From NCBI GenBank assembly GCA_910579725.1, contig CAJTUD010000067.1, forward strand, positions 8,305 through 15,662: a stretch of 7,358 nt of DNA, read 5' to 3'. This DNA is from an uncultured Oscillospiraceae bacterium. Its GTDB lineage: Bacteria; Bacillota; Clostridia; Oscillospirales; Oscillospiraceae. The notes under the pieces are model-generated. The model searched no databases. It had not been told where the DNA came from and saw nothing but the letters and a program-made list of their open reading frames with translations. Position 1 is the first letter of the stretch. The number at the start of each line of letters is the position of its first letter. Below, in pieces: positions 1 to 5,622 of this stretch. Made by a program: the position numbers and the translations under genes.

Positions 1-33
1 CTCGTATTGTGCCGCAGTTCAACAATTGGATTC

Positions 34-1059
34 TCAGTCCAGAATATACACAGTACACTCCCGCACGCCGAACTGAATGCACTCGCGGTTGGTGTCCATA
101 TAAAGATCAATAGTATTGCCCCGCACACCGGTATCTTCCGCAATGGCAAACCCGTAATTGCAGTATCCGTCGTTGGATACCACATATACCTTGGTGCCCA
201 GCGGGACTACGTTTCTGTCCACCGCAACCACTCCCACATGAACGGCGGTGCCGGAAGCGGTACGGGTACCCACGCTGCCGCCGGTAGTGTAGGCGGTCCC
301 CCGCATGGTACGCATAGAACTGAAAGTAACTGTCTGGCCATTCTCCAGCGTGATGATGCCGGAGCCGTCATCATTGGTGATGATATTGGATACCGGATCA
401 CTGTTATTGGCAAAATTGTCCATCGTGCCCTTCTCAATGATGGTACTCTGGGGCTCCACGTCGATTACGTCAATGAGCTGGCGCACCGTCTGACGGCCGT
501 CCTCATAAATGATCTCATAGACCTCGGTATATTCGCCGTCCCACCCCTCCTGAAGGACCGTTTCCTGCCAGTCAGGCTTGTCGCTGTTGTACTGATAGAT
601 GGTTTCATGCTCTGTAACGGTGGAAATATGTTCATAGAAAACGAACTGTCCTCCCACCTGCACATCAATGCCGCCGTCGGGGAAAGAAACTGCCGCCATT
701 TCCAGGGGGCTGGGCTGTATACCCAGCCGTTCCAATAGCTGGTTCAAGGTTTCCGACTGGGAGAGCGTGGTGTACTGCTCCTCCTGATGGGTAACTGTCA
801 CCCACAGCCCCGGGGTCAGAGCCAATTCGCTTCCGCTGACCCGGGAAACCAGCCCCGCAGAGCCGTCGGTCAGAAATACGCTGCCTTCCAGATCATCCAC
901 ATGAACAGGACCGTCATTGGAAACCATGTACATGGCGCCGGCCTGATTGGGGCCGGAAAGGCAGATCAGAAATACTGCAATGACAAAGAGGGCCGGTACA
1001 GCTGCGACAGCGGTCAGCCGCTTGATGAACAGCGCGGCTTTCTTGCTTCTTTCAAACAT
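34..1059 (-). CDS. Secreted/anchored cell-wall protein with DUF348-like, G5 and 3D domains
   Basis: Probable peptidoglycan-acting or cell-surface protein of the YabE/RpfB/YocH type, 341 residues. Residues 1-15 are basic. A hydrophobic segment (16-36) ends near NQAGA, so the protein is either cleaved after Ala42 or stays membrane-anchored. Residues about 85-125 resemble a DUF348 ubiquitin-like repeat. Residues about 144-212 form a G5 domain (ETVLQEGWDGEYTEVYEIIY and following). Residues about 247-341 form the C-terminal 3D domain, a double-psi barrel related to MltA, with the three eponymous aspartates visible as D281 (VAVDRN), D309 (AEDTG) and D318 (TIDLYM). The start was placed 20 codons inside the longest frame because GGAGGA lies 9 bases before this ATG and the hydrophobic segment then sits correctly. 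The gene appears monocistronic with its own sigma-A promoter. The lytic activity is inferred from the family; no dedicated lysozyme-like domain (as in RpfB) is present. Confidence 0.85.
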   Translation of the reverse strand: MFERSKKAALFIKRLTAVAAVPALFVIAVFLICLSGPNQAGAMYMVSNDGPVHVDDLEGSVFLTDGSAGLVSRVSGSELALTPGLWVTVTHQEEQYTTLSQSETLNQLLERLGIQPSPLEMAAVSFPDGGIDVQVGGQFVFYEHISTVTEHETIYQYNSDKPDWQETVLQEGWDGEYTEVYEIIYEDGRQTVRQLIDVIDVEPQSTIIEKGTMDNFANNSDPVSNIITNDDGSGIITLENGQTVTFSSMRTMRGTAYTTGGSVGTRTASGTAVHVGVVAVDRNVVPLGTKVYVVSNDGYCNYGFAIAEDTGVRGNTIDLYMDTNRECIQFGVRECTVYILD

Positions 1060-1168
1060 GATACTTGTTCCTCCGTTCGCTTTTAAAAAAGAATCACAGG
1101 CGCGGGGTGTGGCCCGCACTGGATAGGATGCCCAGAATTTCCAATCCTATACAAGCCGGATACCAGAT

Positions 1169-1183
1169 TGTAACCTTTGTTAC
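1169..1183 (+). repeat. TGTAAC-N3-TGTTAC box, downstream copy
   Basis: TGTAACCTTTGTTAC consists of two TGTWAC half sites with a 3-base gap. The same bases can also be read as an inverted repeat, GTAAC-CTTT-GTTAC. It lies 13-27 bases downstream of the predicted transcription start of the 3D-domain gene. WalR boxes of Bacillus have the form TGTWAH-N5-TGTWAH and control wall hydrolases, including the 3D protein YocH. The spacing here differs, so the regulator is not established. Confidence 0.4.
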
Positions 1184-1202
1184 TTTTTCAAAAACCGGGT
1201 GT

Positions 1203-1231
1203 AGTGTACCAGAAAGTTTGACATTTGTCAA
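1203..1231 (-). promoter_or_regulatory. Sigma-A promoter of the 3D-domain gene
   Basis: On the minus strand TTGACA (1231-1226) and TACACT (1208-1203) are separated by exactly 17 bases, a near-consensus housekeeping promoter. The transcript would begin near 1196, giving a leader of about 137 bases before the ATG at 1059. The -35 lies in a short palindrome (TTGACA-TT-TGTCAA, 1218-1231), so a TTGACA also faces the other way, but no suitable -10 follows it on the plus strand. Confidence 0.75.
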
Positions 1232-1335
1232 GAGAATTCCTTCATTTTTAACTACGCAGTTGACATAACGGAAAAATTTTGGCGCTGTGAAGAGGAAAAA
1301 GATGGTGTTGCAAAGGGAAATTGGTTACAGAAGCA

Positions 1336-1350
1336 GTTACAAAAGTTACA
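1336..1350 (-). repeat. TGTAAC-N3-TGTAAC box, upstream copy
   Basis: Read on the minus strand this is TGTAACTTTTGTAAC, matching the box at 1169-1183 at 13 of 15 positions but lying on the opposite strand. Another TGTAAC (plus-strand GTTACA at 1324-1329) lies 6 bases further along, and a degenerate TGTTAC-c-TGTCAC pair is close by at about 1360-1370. It lies more than 100 bases upstream of the promoter at 1203-1231, a plausible activator position, but it is also just beyond the gerQ terminator. Confidence 0.35.
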
Positions 1351-1370
1351 AAGCAGGGTGACAGGTAACA

Positions 1371-1410
1371 AAAATTCCCCTCCCAGCGGAAATCCGGGGG
1401 AGGGAAAATT
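1371..1410 (-). terminator. Rho-independent terminator of cwlJ-gerQ
   Basis: On the minus strand TTCCCTCCC pairs with GGGAGGGGAA (one bulged base) around a loop of about 13 bases, followed by TTTTTGTT. It lies about 70 bases beyond the gerQ stop codon and is correctly oriented for it. The rest of 1232-1477 shows no credible gene. Confidence 0.7.
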
Positions 1411-1477
1411 GCGGACTGCGAAAACTCTGATTCAACCGGCGTACACAAATATACGGAGGGATTTATTCAGAGGTTCC

Positions 1478-2071
1478 TTAGAGCTGTCCCTGCCAGCTCT
1501 GGGAAGCCGAACAGTAGGGGACGCCTTTTACATTATGAAACTGAACAAATTTCAGCGAATAGAGGTCGCCGGAGATGTACCGCTCAAAATCAGGCTGGTA
1601 GAGCACGAGATAGTCACTGCCCACCGTATGCAGGATGCCCTTCCAGGTGATCGGCCGGTCGGGCCCTACCAGGAAGGTGGCCTCCACAAAGTACCCGACG
1701 TTCCGGTTCAGCAGGCTGCGCAGAGAAGCCTGATAGGCTTCATCCGCACCGGAAGGCATGTGGGTGTGGGCCATGTCCACGGGGTTTTTCATTCGCTGGC
1801 TCTGGGCGGCGGCGCTGGATACACCGCACAGAATCTCGCCGCCGTTCATGCCGGGAATCGGGGCCTGGGCTGCGCCGGCAGGGAGCGCGGGCTCCGCCGG
1901 CATGGCGGACTGGGGTACGGCTGCCGGCGGAAAAGACGGGGTCTGACCATTTTGTCCGGGATCGCCATAAATCCAGTTGTCCGTCCGCTCAGGGACATGC
2001 ATATAGTAGCCGGTCTCATCCGGCGCGGCCGGCATAGGCTGGGCCGGGCCTGCGGGTTGATGCTCCATCAT
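1478..2071 (-). CDS. gerQ: Spore coat protein GerQ
   Basis: Spore coat protein that in Bacillus is needed for CwlJ to assemble into the coat. 197 residues. The first ~110 are a low-complexity Pro/Ala/Gln/Met-rich tail. The conserved GerQ domain occupies about 113-182, with LRSLLNRNVGYFVEATFLVG, then the W-K-G-I-L-HTVGSDYLVL block and YSLKFVQFHN, matching the Bacillus pattern of an NRG...ATIYMTF start, F-G-I-IEAAGRDHIII and YLDYITF. The start is set by AAGGAG 6 bases before the first ATG; a second ATG follows immediately. It is the second gene of a two-gene operon, 38 bases after cwlJ and followed by a terminator, the same order as in Bacillus. Odd: the N-terminal region contains no lysine before K95, whereas Bacillus GerQ uses N-terminal lysines for transglutaminase cross-linking. 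Identification rests on the domain pattern plus the cwlJ neighbour. Confidence 0.88.
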   Translation of the reverse strand: MMEHQPAGPAQPMPAAPDETGYYMHVPERTDNWIYGDPGQNGQTPSFPPAAVPQSAMPAEPALPAGAAQAPIPGMNGGEILCGVSSAAAQSQRMKNPVDMAHTHMPSGADEAYQASLRSLLNRNVGYFVEATFLVGPDRPITWKGILHTVGSDYLVLYQPDFERYISGDLYSLKFVQFHNVKGVPYCSASQSWQGQL

Positions 2072-2109
2072 GTACCACTCCTTAATAAATAGGTTGTGAA
2101 TGCCGGGAA

Positions 2110-2550
2110 TTATGTCTTGTAGTAAGCCGAAGTCGGATTATAAAAACAATGATCCCCGATTCGGGTCTGCCAGTACCCCACGTTGGTGGGGAAATTGTTG
2201 CGGCACTTAGGGCTGAAGGGGTTGTAGAACCACAGGGACTCCGCCACATCCGGCAGACGGTTTCCAGCGATGGCCCAGTCAGCAATCTCATAGTGGATGG
2301 CCTCGGGGCGCATGTTGTAGATGTTCTGCGGATTATAGGCCCCGCCCTCCGTCTCGCTGGCGCAGACGAACTGATAGGGCTGAAAAATGATCCTGCGTAT
2401 GCTGCCCTGGCCCACCCGGGCGTATTCGCCGCCGGTGGCGTGGACCCGGTTCATCACCACACCGGCCACGGCCTTCATTCCGTCGGTTCCCTCCCCTCCG
2501 GCCTCGCACTCAATGAGTCGTGCCAGTAGTTCTCGATCAGAGTAAGCCAT
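2110..2550 (-). CDS. cwlJ: Spore cortex-lytic enzyme CwlJ
   Basis: Cell wall hydrolase of the SleB/CwlJ family (Hydrolase_2) that degrades cortex peptidoglycan during germination. In Bacillus it sits in the coat and is triggered by calcium-dipicolinate. 146 residues, close to the usual CwlJ length. It has no signal peptide and no peptidoglycan-binding domain, which separates CwlJ from SleB. Visible family motifs are ECEAGGEG near residues 14-21 (E16 aligns with the catalytic glutamate of the AEA-GE motif), VAGVVMNRV (28-36), IIFQPYQF (54-61), SLWFYNP (105-111) and GDHCFYNPT (132-140). AGGAGA lies about 10 bases before the ATG at 2550. It leads the operon with gerQ and is divergent from the GntR-ABC operon. 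Expression in the sporulating mother cell is inferred from the promoter and family. Confidence 0.92.
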   Translation of the reverse strand: MAYSDRELLARLIECEAGGEGTDGMKAVAGVVMNRVHATGGEYARVGQGSIRRIIFQPYQFVCASETEGGAYNPQNIYNMRPEAIHYEIADWAIAGNRLPDVAESLWFYNPFSPKCRNNFPTNVGYWQTRIGDHCFYNPTSAYYKT

Positions 2551-2575
2551 AGATTATCACTCTCCTGGTCATCCC

Positions 2576-2605
2576 ATTGTATGCGCAGGGAAAGAGCCGG
2601 GTGCC
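2576..2605 (-). promoter_or_regulatory. Candidate mother-cell (sigma-E/sigma-K) promoter of cwlJ
   Basis: On the minus strand CATACAAT (2583-2576) matches the -10 shared by the sporulation mother-cell factors. Seventeen bases upstream is GGCACC (2605-2600), whose AC fits the short sigma-K -35; a clear sigma-E -35 is not seen. Transcription would begin near 2569, just before the AGGAGA ribosome site (2566-2561). Bacillus cwlJ is sigma-E dependent, so the type of promoter fits the gene. Confidence 0.45.
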
Positions 2606-2641
2606 CTGAGCCCCGGCGGTGAAAATTTTTGAAATTCCCTG

Positions 2642-2670
2642 TTGACAAAATTGCCTCCGCATTGTATAGT
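2642..2670 (+). promoter_or_regulatory. Sigma-A promoter of the GntR-ABC operon
   Basis: TTGACA (2642-2647) and TATAGT (2665-2670) are separated by exactly 17 bases, so only one base differs from consensus. The start of transcription would be near 2677, about 50 bases before the first gene. The -10 overlaps the left edge of the inverted repeat at 2668-2691. Confidence 0.85.
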
Positions 2671-2691
2671 TAATTACACAAGTAATTAACT
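2668..2691. promoter_or_regulatory. Inverted-repeat operator for the YtrA-type repressor
   Basis: A perfect 10-bp inverted repeat, AGTTAATTAC and GTAATTAACT, is separated by ACAA. The left arm covers the last three bases of the -10 and the whole repeat spans the transcription start, so a bound dimer would block RNA polymerase. The adjacent gene is a GntR/YtrA regulator, and family members bind such operators next to their own genes. Autorepression is an inference from this position. Confidence 0.75.
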
Positions 2692-2725
2692 ACCAAACCA
2701 AAGAACGCAGAAAGGAGGGGCTCGG

Positions 2726-3091
2726 TTGAATGAGCGGCTGACGGAGCAGAAATCCATATACCTGCAAATCAGTGAGATGATTGAGACCGACATCCTGCGG
2801 GGCATCCTGCTGGAGGAGGAGCAGGTGCCCAGCACCAACGAGCTGGCGAAGCTGTACACCATCAACCCGGCCACCGCCGCCAAGGGCGTGGGGCTGCTGG
2901 TGGACGAAGACATCCTGTACAAGCGCCGGGGGATCGGCATGTTCGTATCCAAAGGGGCCAGAGATAAAATCCTGACCAAGCGCAAGGCTGCCTTTGCGGA
3001 AAATCATGTAGTTCCTCTACTGGCAGAAGCCAGGAGTCTGGGGATTTCCAAGGAAGAATTACTGACTATGATAGGGGAGAGAAACATATGA
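2726..3091 (+). CDS. GntR family transcriptional regulator, YtrA subfamily
   Basis: DNA-binding repressor, 121 residues, typical of the small YtrA subfamily. An N-terminal winged helix-turn-helix covers about residues 10-75: YLQISEMIETDILRG, then the P-S-T-NELA recognition region with INPATAAKG, then the wing with DEDILYKRRGIGMFV. Only a short C-terminal dimerisation helix follows (about 77-120) instead of an effector-binding domain. The start is a TTG: AAAGGAGG lies 7 bases upstream, no ATG in this frame fits, and the nearby ATG at 2730 is in another frame and stops within four codons. Its last four bases overlap the ABC gene (ATGA). The ligand cannot be read from the sequence; relatives respond to wall-targeting antibiotics, but that is family knowledge only. 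Confidence 0.9.
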   Translation: MNERLTEQKSIYLQISEMIETDILRGILLEEEQVPSTNELAKLYTINPATAAKGVGLLVDEDILYKRRGIGMFVSKGARDKILTKRKAAFAENHVVPLLAEARSLGISKEELLTMIGERNI

Positions 3092-3966
3092 GCCTGCACT
3101 GCGAAAATATTGTAAAGACCTATGGCGGCAAAGACGTGCTGCATGATGTGACATTGGACCTCCAGCCCGGGAAAATCTACGGCCTGATTGGCCGAAACGG
3201 AGCGGGAAAGACCACCCTGCTGTCCATCCTGTCCGCTCAGAATCCCGCCACCAGGGGCAGCGTCACTCTGGACGGGGAACCGGTGTGGGAGCACCGGCAA
3301 AGTCTGGCGAAGATCTGCTTTTCCCGGGAGCTGAGCGCCAACGCTGAAAGCGGCCTGGCCGCCATGAAGGCCAAGGAGTATCTGCGCATCGCCGCCACCT
3401 ACTACGAGGACTGGGACAAGGCCCTGGAAGCGCGGCTGGTGAAGCTGTTCGATCTGAACGTGAAAAAGAAGCTGGGCAAGATGAGCAAGGGCATGCTGTC
3501 CATGATTACCATCGTGGTGGCCCTGTGCTCCAAGGCCCCCTACACCTTCCTGGACGAACCGGTGGCGGGGCTGGACGTGGTGGCCCGGGAGCAGTTCTAC
3601 AAGCTGCTTCTGGAAGAGTATTCCAGCTCCGGACGGACCTTCGTGGTTTCCACCCACATCATCGAGGAGGCCGCCGACGTGCTGGAGGAGGTGGTCATCC
3701 TCCACGAGGGAAAGATCCTGCTGAAGGAAAATACCCAAACATTTGTGGACAGCGCGGTCCACGTCAGCGGCAAGGCCGAGGAGGTGGACGCCGCCACCGC
3801 CGGTTTGGAGGTTCACCACCCGGAGACCATAGGCCGCAGCAAGGGCGTCACCGTGTTCCTCAAACCGGGGCAGGCGGTAGATGAAAGCCGGGACGTGTCC
3901 GTCCAGCCGGTGAGCCTCCAACGGGCTTTCGTGGCTCTGTGCGGAGAGGAGGAAGCCAGGCCATGA
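3088..3966 (+). CDS. ABC transporter ATP-binding protein, YtrB-like
   Basis: ATPase subunit driving the transporter made with the two permeases downstream, 292 residues. Walker A is GRNGAGKT at residues 35-42. The signature is the variant MSKGM (132-136), usual for YtrB-type ATPases rather than LSGGQ. Walker B is YTFLDE (152-157), followed by the D-loop PVAGLD, and the switch histidine is H190 (VSTHII). In the Q-loop region around residues 76-82 (KICFSRE) the usual glutamine is not evident. Residues 215-292 form a C-terminal extension of the kind that contacts partner subunits. GGGGAGAG precedes the ATG, which overlaps the GntR stop; the 3' end overlaps the next gene by four bases, suggesting coupled translation. 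The substrate is unknown, and export or antibiotic sensing is only suggested by the family. Confidence 0.92.
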   Translation: MSLHCENIVKTYGGKDVLHDVTLDLQPGKIYGLIGRNGAGKTTLLSILSAQNPATRGSVTLDGEPVWEHRQSLAKICFSRELSANAESGLAAMKAKEYLRIAATYYEDWDKALEARLVKLFDLNVKKKLGKMSKGMLSMITIVVALCSKAPYTFLDEPVAGLDVVAREQFYKLLLEEYSSSGRTFVVSTHIIEEAADVLEEVVILHEGKILLKENTQTFVDSAVHVSGKAEEVDAATAGLEVHHPETIGRSKGVTVFLKPGQAVDESRDVSVQPVSLQRAFVALCGEEEARP

Positions 3967-4625
3967 AACGGAATCTGAAATTCTGGACCCGGTACACCTG
4001 GGAGTGCGGAGGGCTGGTACTGGCTGTGGCGGCGGTATTGGCTGTGCTGGCCATATTCGGCGCGGAGGGACTGGACTTCAGAACCTTCGCCACAAGGGTA
4101 CCTTATTTCCTGTGCATTGGCGCAGTTTTCTGCATCCTTGTGGGCAACACCGGCACAGAAGTTCTGTACGTACCCCTCCTGCTGTCCATGGGGGAGACGC
4201 GGCGAAACGTGCTGCTTGGGTTCCACTACTTCCGGCTGCTGATCATCATGGCAACTACGGCACTGTGTGCCCTTGTCTGGCTCATTGCGCCGGGAGAGGT
4301 ATCCTCCATCGGCCTGCGCAGTATCCCCACCATTGTGTGCGTGCTGCTGATCGCTTCCGCTTTGGGAAGCATCATGGGGACCCTGTTTACCCGCTGGAAA
4401 TGGGCGGGCACCGCATTGATTATCGTTCTTTGCGGCCTCGGCGGCGGCACAATGGGCTTTGCCGGCGTGTCCATGCAGGACAGTTTCTTCACGGCGAAGA
4501 CGGTGGAGCTGGCGGCACATTTAATGTCCACGCCCTGGTGGCTGGCGGCGGCGGTGGTTGGTTCGCTGGCGGTGGATCTGGCGTTTCAATGGATGCTCCT
4601 GCGGCGGCAGGAGGTAAAACTGTAA
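3963..4625 (+). CDS. ABC transporter permease, six-helix
   Basis: Integral membrane subunit of the same transporter, 220 residues. Six hydrophobic segments are visible at about 16-35, 45-63, 84-108, 119-142, 146-168 and 190-212, with a basic N terminus. The start was placed at the ATG in the ATGA overlap with the ATPase gene, with AGGAGG 10 bases upstream; a longer frame begins at 3939 but would add eight residues inside the ATPase gene and lacks a better ribosome site. Residues 75-82 read SMGETRRN, a motif repeated in the next permease (SMGRTRRS), placed in each case in the loop between helices 2 and 3. This suggests the two arose by duplication and form a heterodimer. No recognised family could be named beyond ABC-2-like permease. 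Confidence 0.85.
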   Translation: MKRNLKFWTRYTWECGGLVLAVAAVLAVLAIFGAEGLDFRTFATRVPYFLCIGAVFCILVGNTGTEVLYVPLLLSMGETRRNVLLGFHYFRLLIIMATTALCALVWLIAPGEVSSIGLRSIPTIVCVLLIASALGSIMGTLFTRWKWAGTALIIVLCGLGGGTMGFAGVSMQDSFFTAKTVELAAHLMSTPWWLAAAVVGSLAVDLAFQWMLLRRQEVKL

Positions 4626-4638
4626 TGGGGGAGAGATC

Positions 4639-5352
4639 ATGGATTTTTTTGTACGGTATTGGAAGGTCAACCGCGGCGGCATGCTGATGATGTTCGCCTT
4701 CCAGGCGGGGCTGTTCCTGATGGGCGTGGTCATGGTGCTGATCATCAACATCTTTAATAAAGACCGGGACTACGCCGCCATTGGCGGCATGATGGCCCTG
4801 ATGGCCACGATCATCGGCGGGCTGACCCGGGGAACTGGCATGAGCCGCTACCGGCTGGCAGTCTCCATGGGCCGCACCCGCCGGTCCTACATGCTGGCAG
4901 ACCCGATCCTGACCGCCATCAACTGCGCGGCGGGCGTAGCTTTTGCATGGCTGCTCAATCAGCTGGAGCTGCGGCTGTACGCCATGATCTACTCCGGCTG
5001 GGAGCTGGCCCTCAATATTTTCCATAAAATAGATCAGTGGTGGTTCTATCTGGCGTTCATCCTGGGTATCTGCCTCCTGGACTTTCTCTTCGGCGCGCTG
5101 ATGCTGCGCTTTGGGTCCAAGGGCTTCGCCGCCGTATGGTTCCCCCTGTGCTTCCTGCCTCTGATTATCACCGGCAGCGTGGACGCAGCGAAGGAAGGCG
5201 GCACCAGCCTCCTGGCCCAGATCGGGCGGGGTATGGTTTACCTGACGGGGCTGATGCCCCCTATGCTGTGGGCCGCCGTGGGCGGGGCGCTGTTACTGGC
5301 CCTTCTGACCCTGAGCGTGCTGTTTTACCGAAAGGCAGAGATCCGGATGTAG
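4639..5352 (+). CDS. ABC transporter permease, six-helix, paralogue of the preceding gene
   Basis: Second membrane subunit, 237 residues. Hydrophobic segments lie at about 16-38, 47-63, 88-107, 135-157, 163-180 and 206-229. The SMGRTRRS loop (residues 76-83) matches SMGETRRN of the upstream permease. GGGGGAGAG lies a few bases before the ATG, and the gap from the previous stop is only 13 bases. It is the last gene of the operon: the terminator hairpin begins 18 bases after its stop. Together the operon encodes one repressor, one ATPase and two permeases, enough for a complete exporter or sensor transporter. The substrate is not deducible. Confidence 0.85.
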   Translation: MDFFVRYWKVNRGGMLMMFAFQAGLFLMGVVMVLIINIFNKDRDYAAIGGMMALMATIIGGLTRGTGMSRYRLAVSMGRTRRSYMLADPILTAINCAAGVAFAWLLNQLELRLYAMIYSGWELALNIFHKIDQWWFYLAFILGICLLDFLFGALMLRFGSKGFAAVWFPLCFLPLIITGSVDAAKEGGTSLLAQIGRGMVYLTGLMPPMLWAAVGGALLLALLTLSVLFYRKAEIRM

Positions 5353-5370
5353 AGCCGGACATGGGAACGC

Positions 5371-5415
5371 AAAAGGTCCTCCGGGGAGCGAACTGCTCTC
5401 CGGAGGACCTTTTTC
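5371..5415 (+). terminator. Strong Rho-independent terminator of the GntR-ABC operon
   Basis: An 18-bp stem, AAAGGTCCTCCGGGGAGC against GCTCTCCGGAGGACCTTT with a single G-U wobble, closes a loop of GAACT and runs into a T tract (5411-5415). It isolates the ABC operon from the TnpB-like gene downstream. Confidence 0.93.
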
Positions 5416-5450
5416 TGCCTGAAAGCCCTTCAAACGGAAGAAAAACGAGG

Positions 5451-5476
5451 GTTTGTGAAAGTATACTTTTTTAAAT
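5451..5476. repeat. GTATAC-centred motif, copy 1 (imperfect)
   Basis: This copy matches the perfect palindrome at 5566-5591 at 21 of 26 positions, sharing GTTTG..AAAGTATACTTTT..AAA. The arms are less symmetrical. It lies 35 bases after the ABC-operon terminator. The 207-base gap 5416-5622 contains, apart from the two copies, only AT-rich sequence without a convincing gene or promoter. Confidence 0.6.
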
Positions 5477-5565
5477 CAAAAGCAACTGCGAAAAAAATTA
5501 TGTAAAACCACTTAATTTTTGAAAACATCCGCCGAATATATGTGTGTAAGCAGGATGGAGCGATG

Positions 5566-5591
5566 GTTTGCAAAAGTATACTTTTGCAAAC
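5566..5591. repeat. Perfect 26-bp palindrome centred on GTATAC, copy 2
   Basis: GTTTGCAAAAGTA is followed directly by its exact reverse complement. It lies 31 bases before the predicted start codon of the TnpB-like gene. The centres of the two copies are 115 bases apart, close to 11 turns of B-DNA. Each copy contains TATACT, a possible -10, but no matching -35 was found. It may be an operator for tldR, a dispersed genomic repeat, or a remnant of the ancestral transposon. Confidence 0.75.
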
Positions 5592-5622
5592 TCACCGTTT
5601 CCGGCGCGGGCAGGAGGCGTTT

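Noticed and set aside
7..738. Plus-strand frame opposite the 3D-domain gene
   Set aside because: Antisense to recognised G5 and 3D domains, with no ribosome site.
1248..1448. 66-codon minus-strand frame in the gap between gerQ and the 3D gene
   Set aside because: It runs through the terminator hairpin, lacks a ribosome site and resembles nothing known.
1358..2092. Long plus-strand frame (244 codons) opposite gerQ
   Set aside because: It is antisense to a clear GerQ domain, its translation is rich in Gly/Arg/His without family motifs, and no ribosome site precedes it.
3004..3921. Long minus-strand frame (305 codons) opposite the ABC ATPase gene
   Set aside because: A shadow of the ATPase gene, which has all the Walker and switch motifs; the antisense product resembles no family.
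5512..5539. Flagellar sigma-D promoter for tldR (TTAA, 16 bases, CCGAATAT)
   Set aside because: It needs an extra base inside the -10 and a mismatched -35, too weak to claim.
5542..5622. Upstream start for the TnpB-like gene adding 27 residues
   Set aside because: The extra residues do not resemble TnpB, would run through the palindrome at 5566-5591, and AGGAGG fits the ATG at 5623 better.
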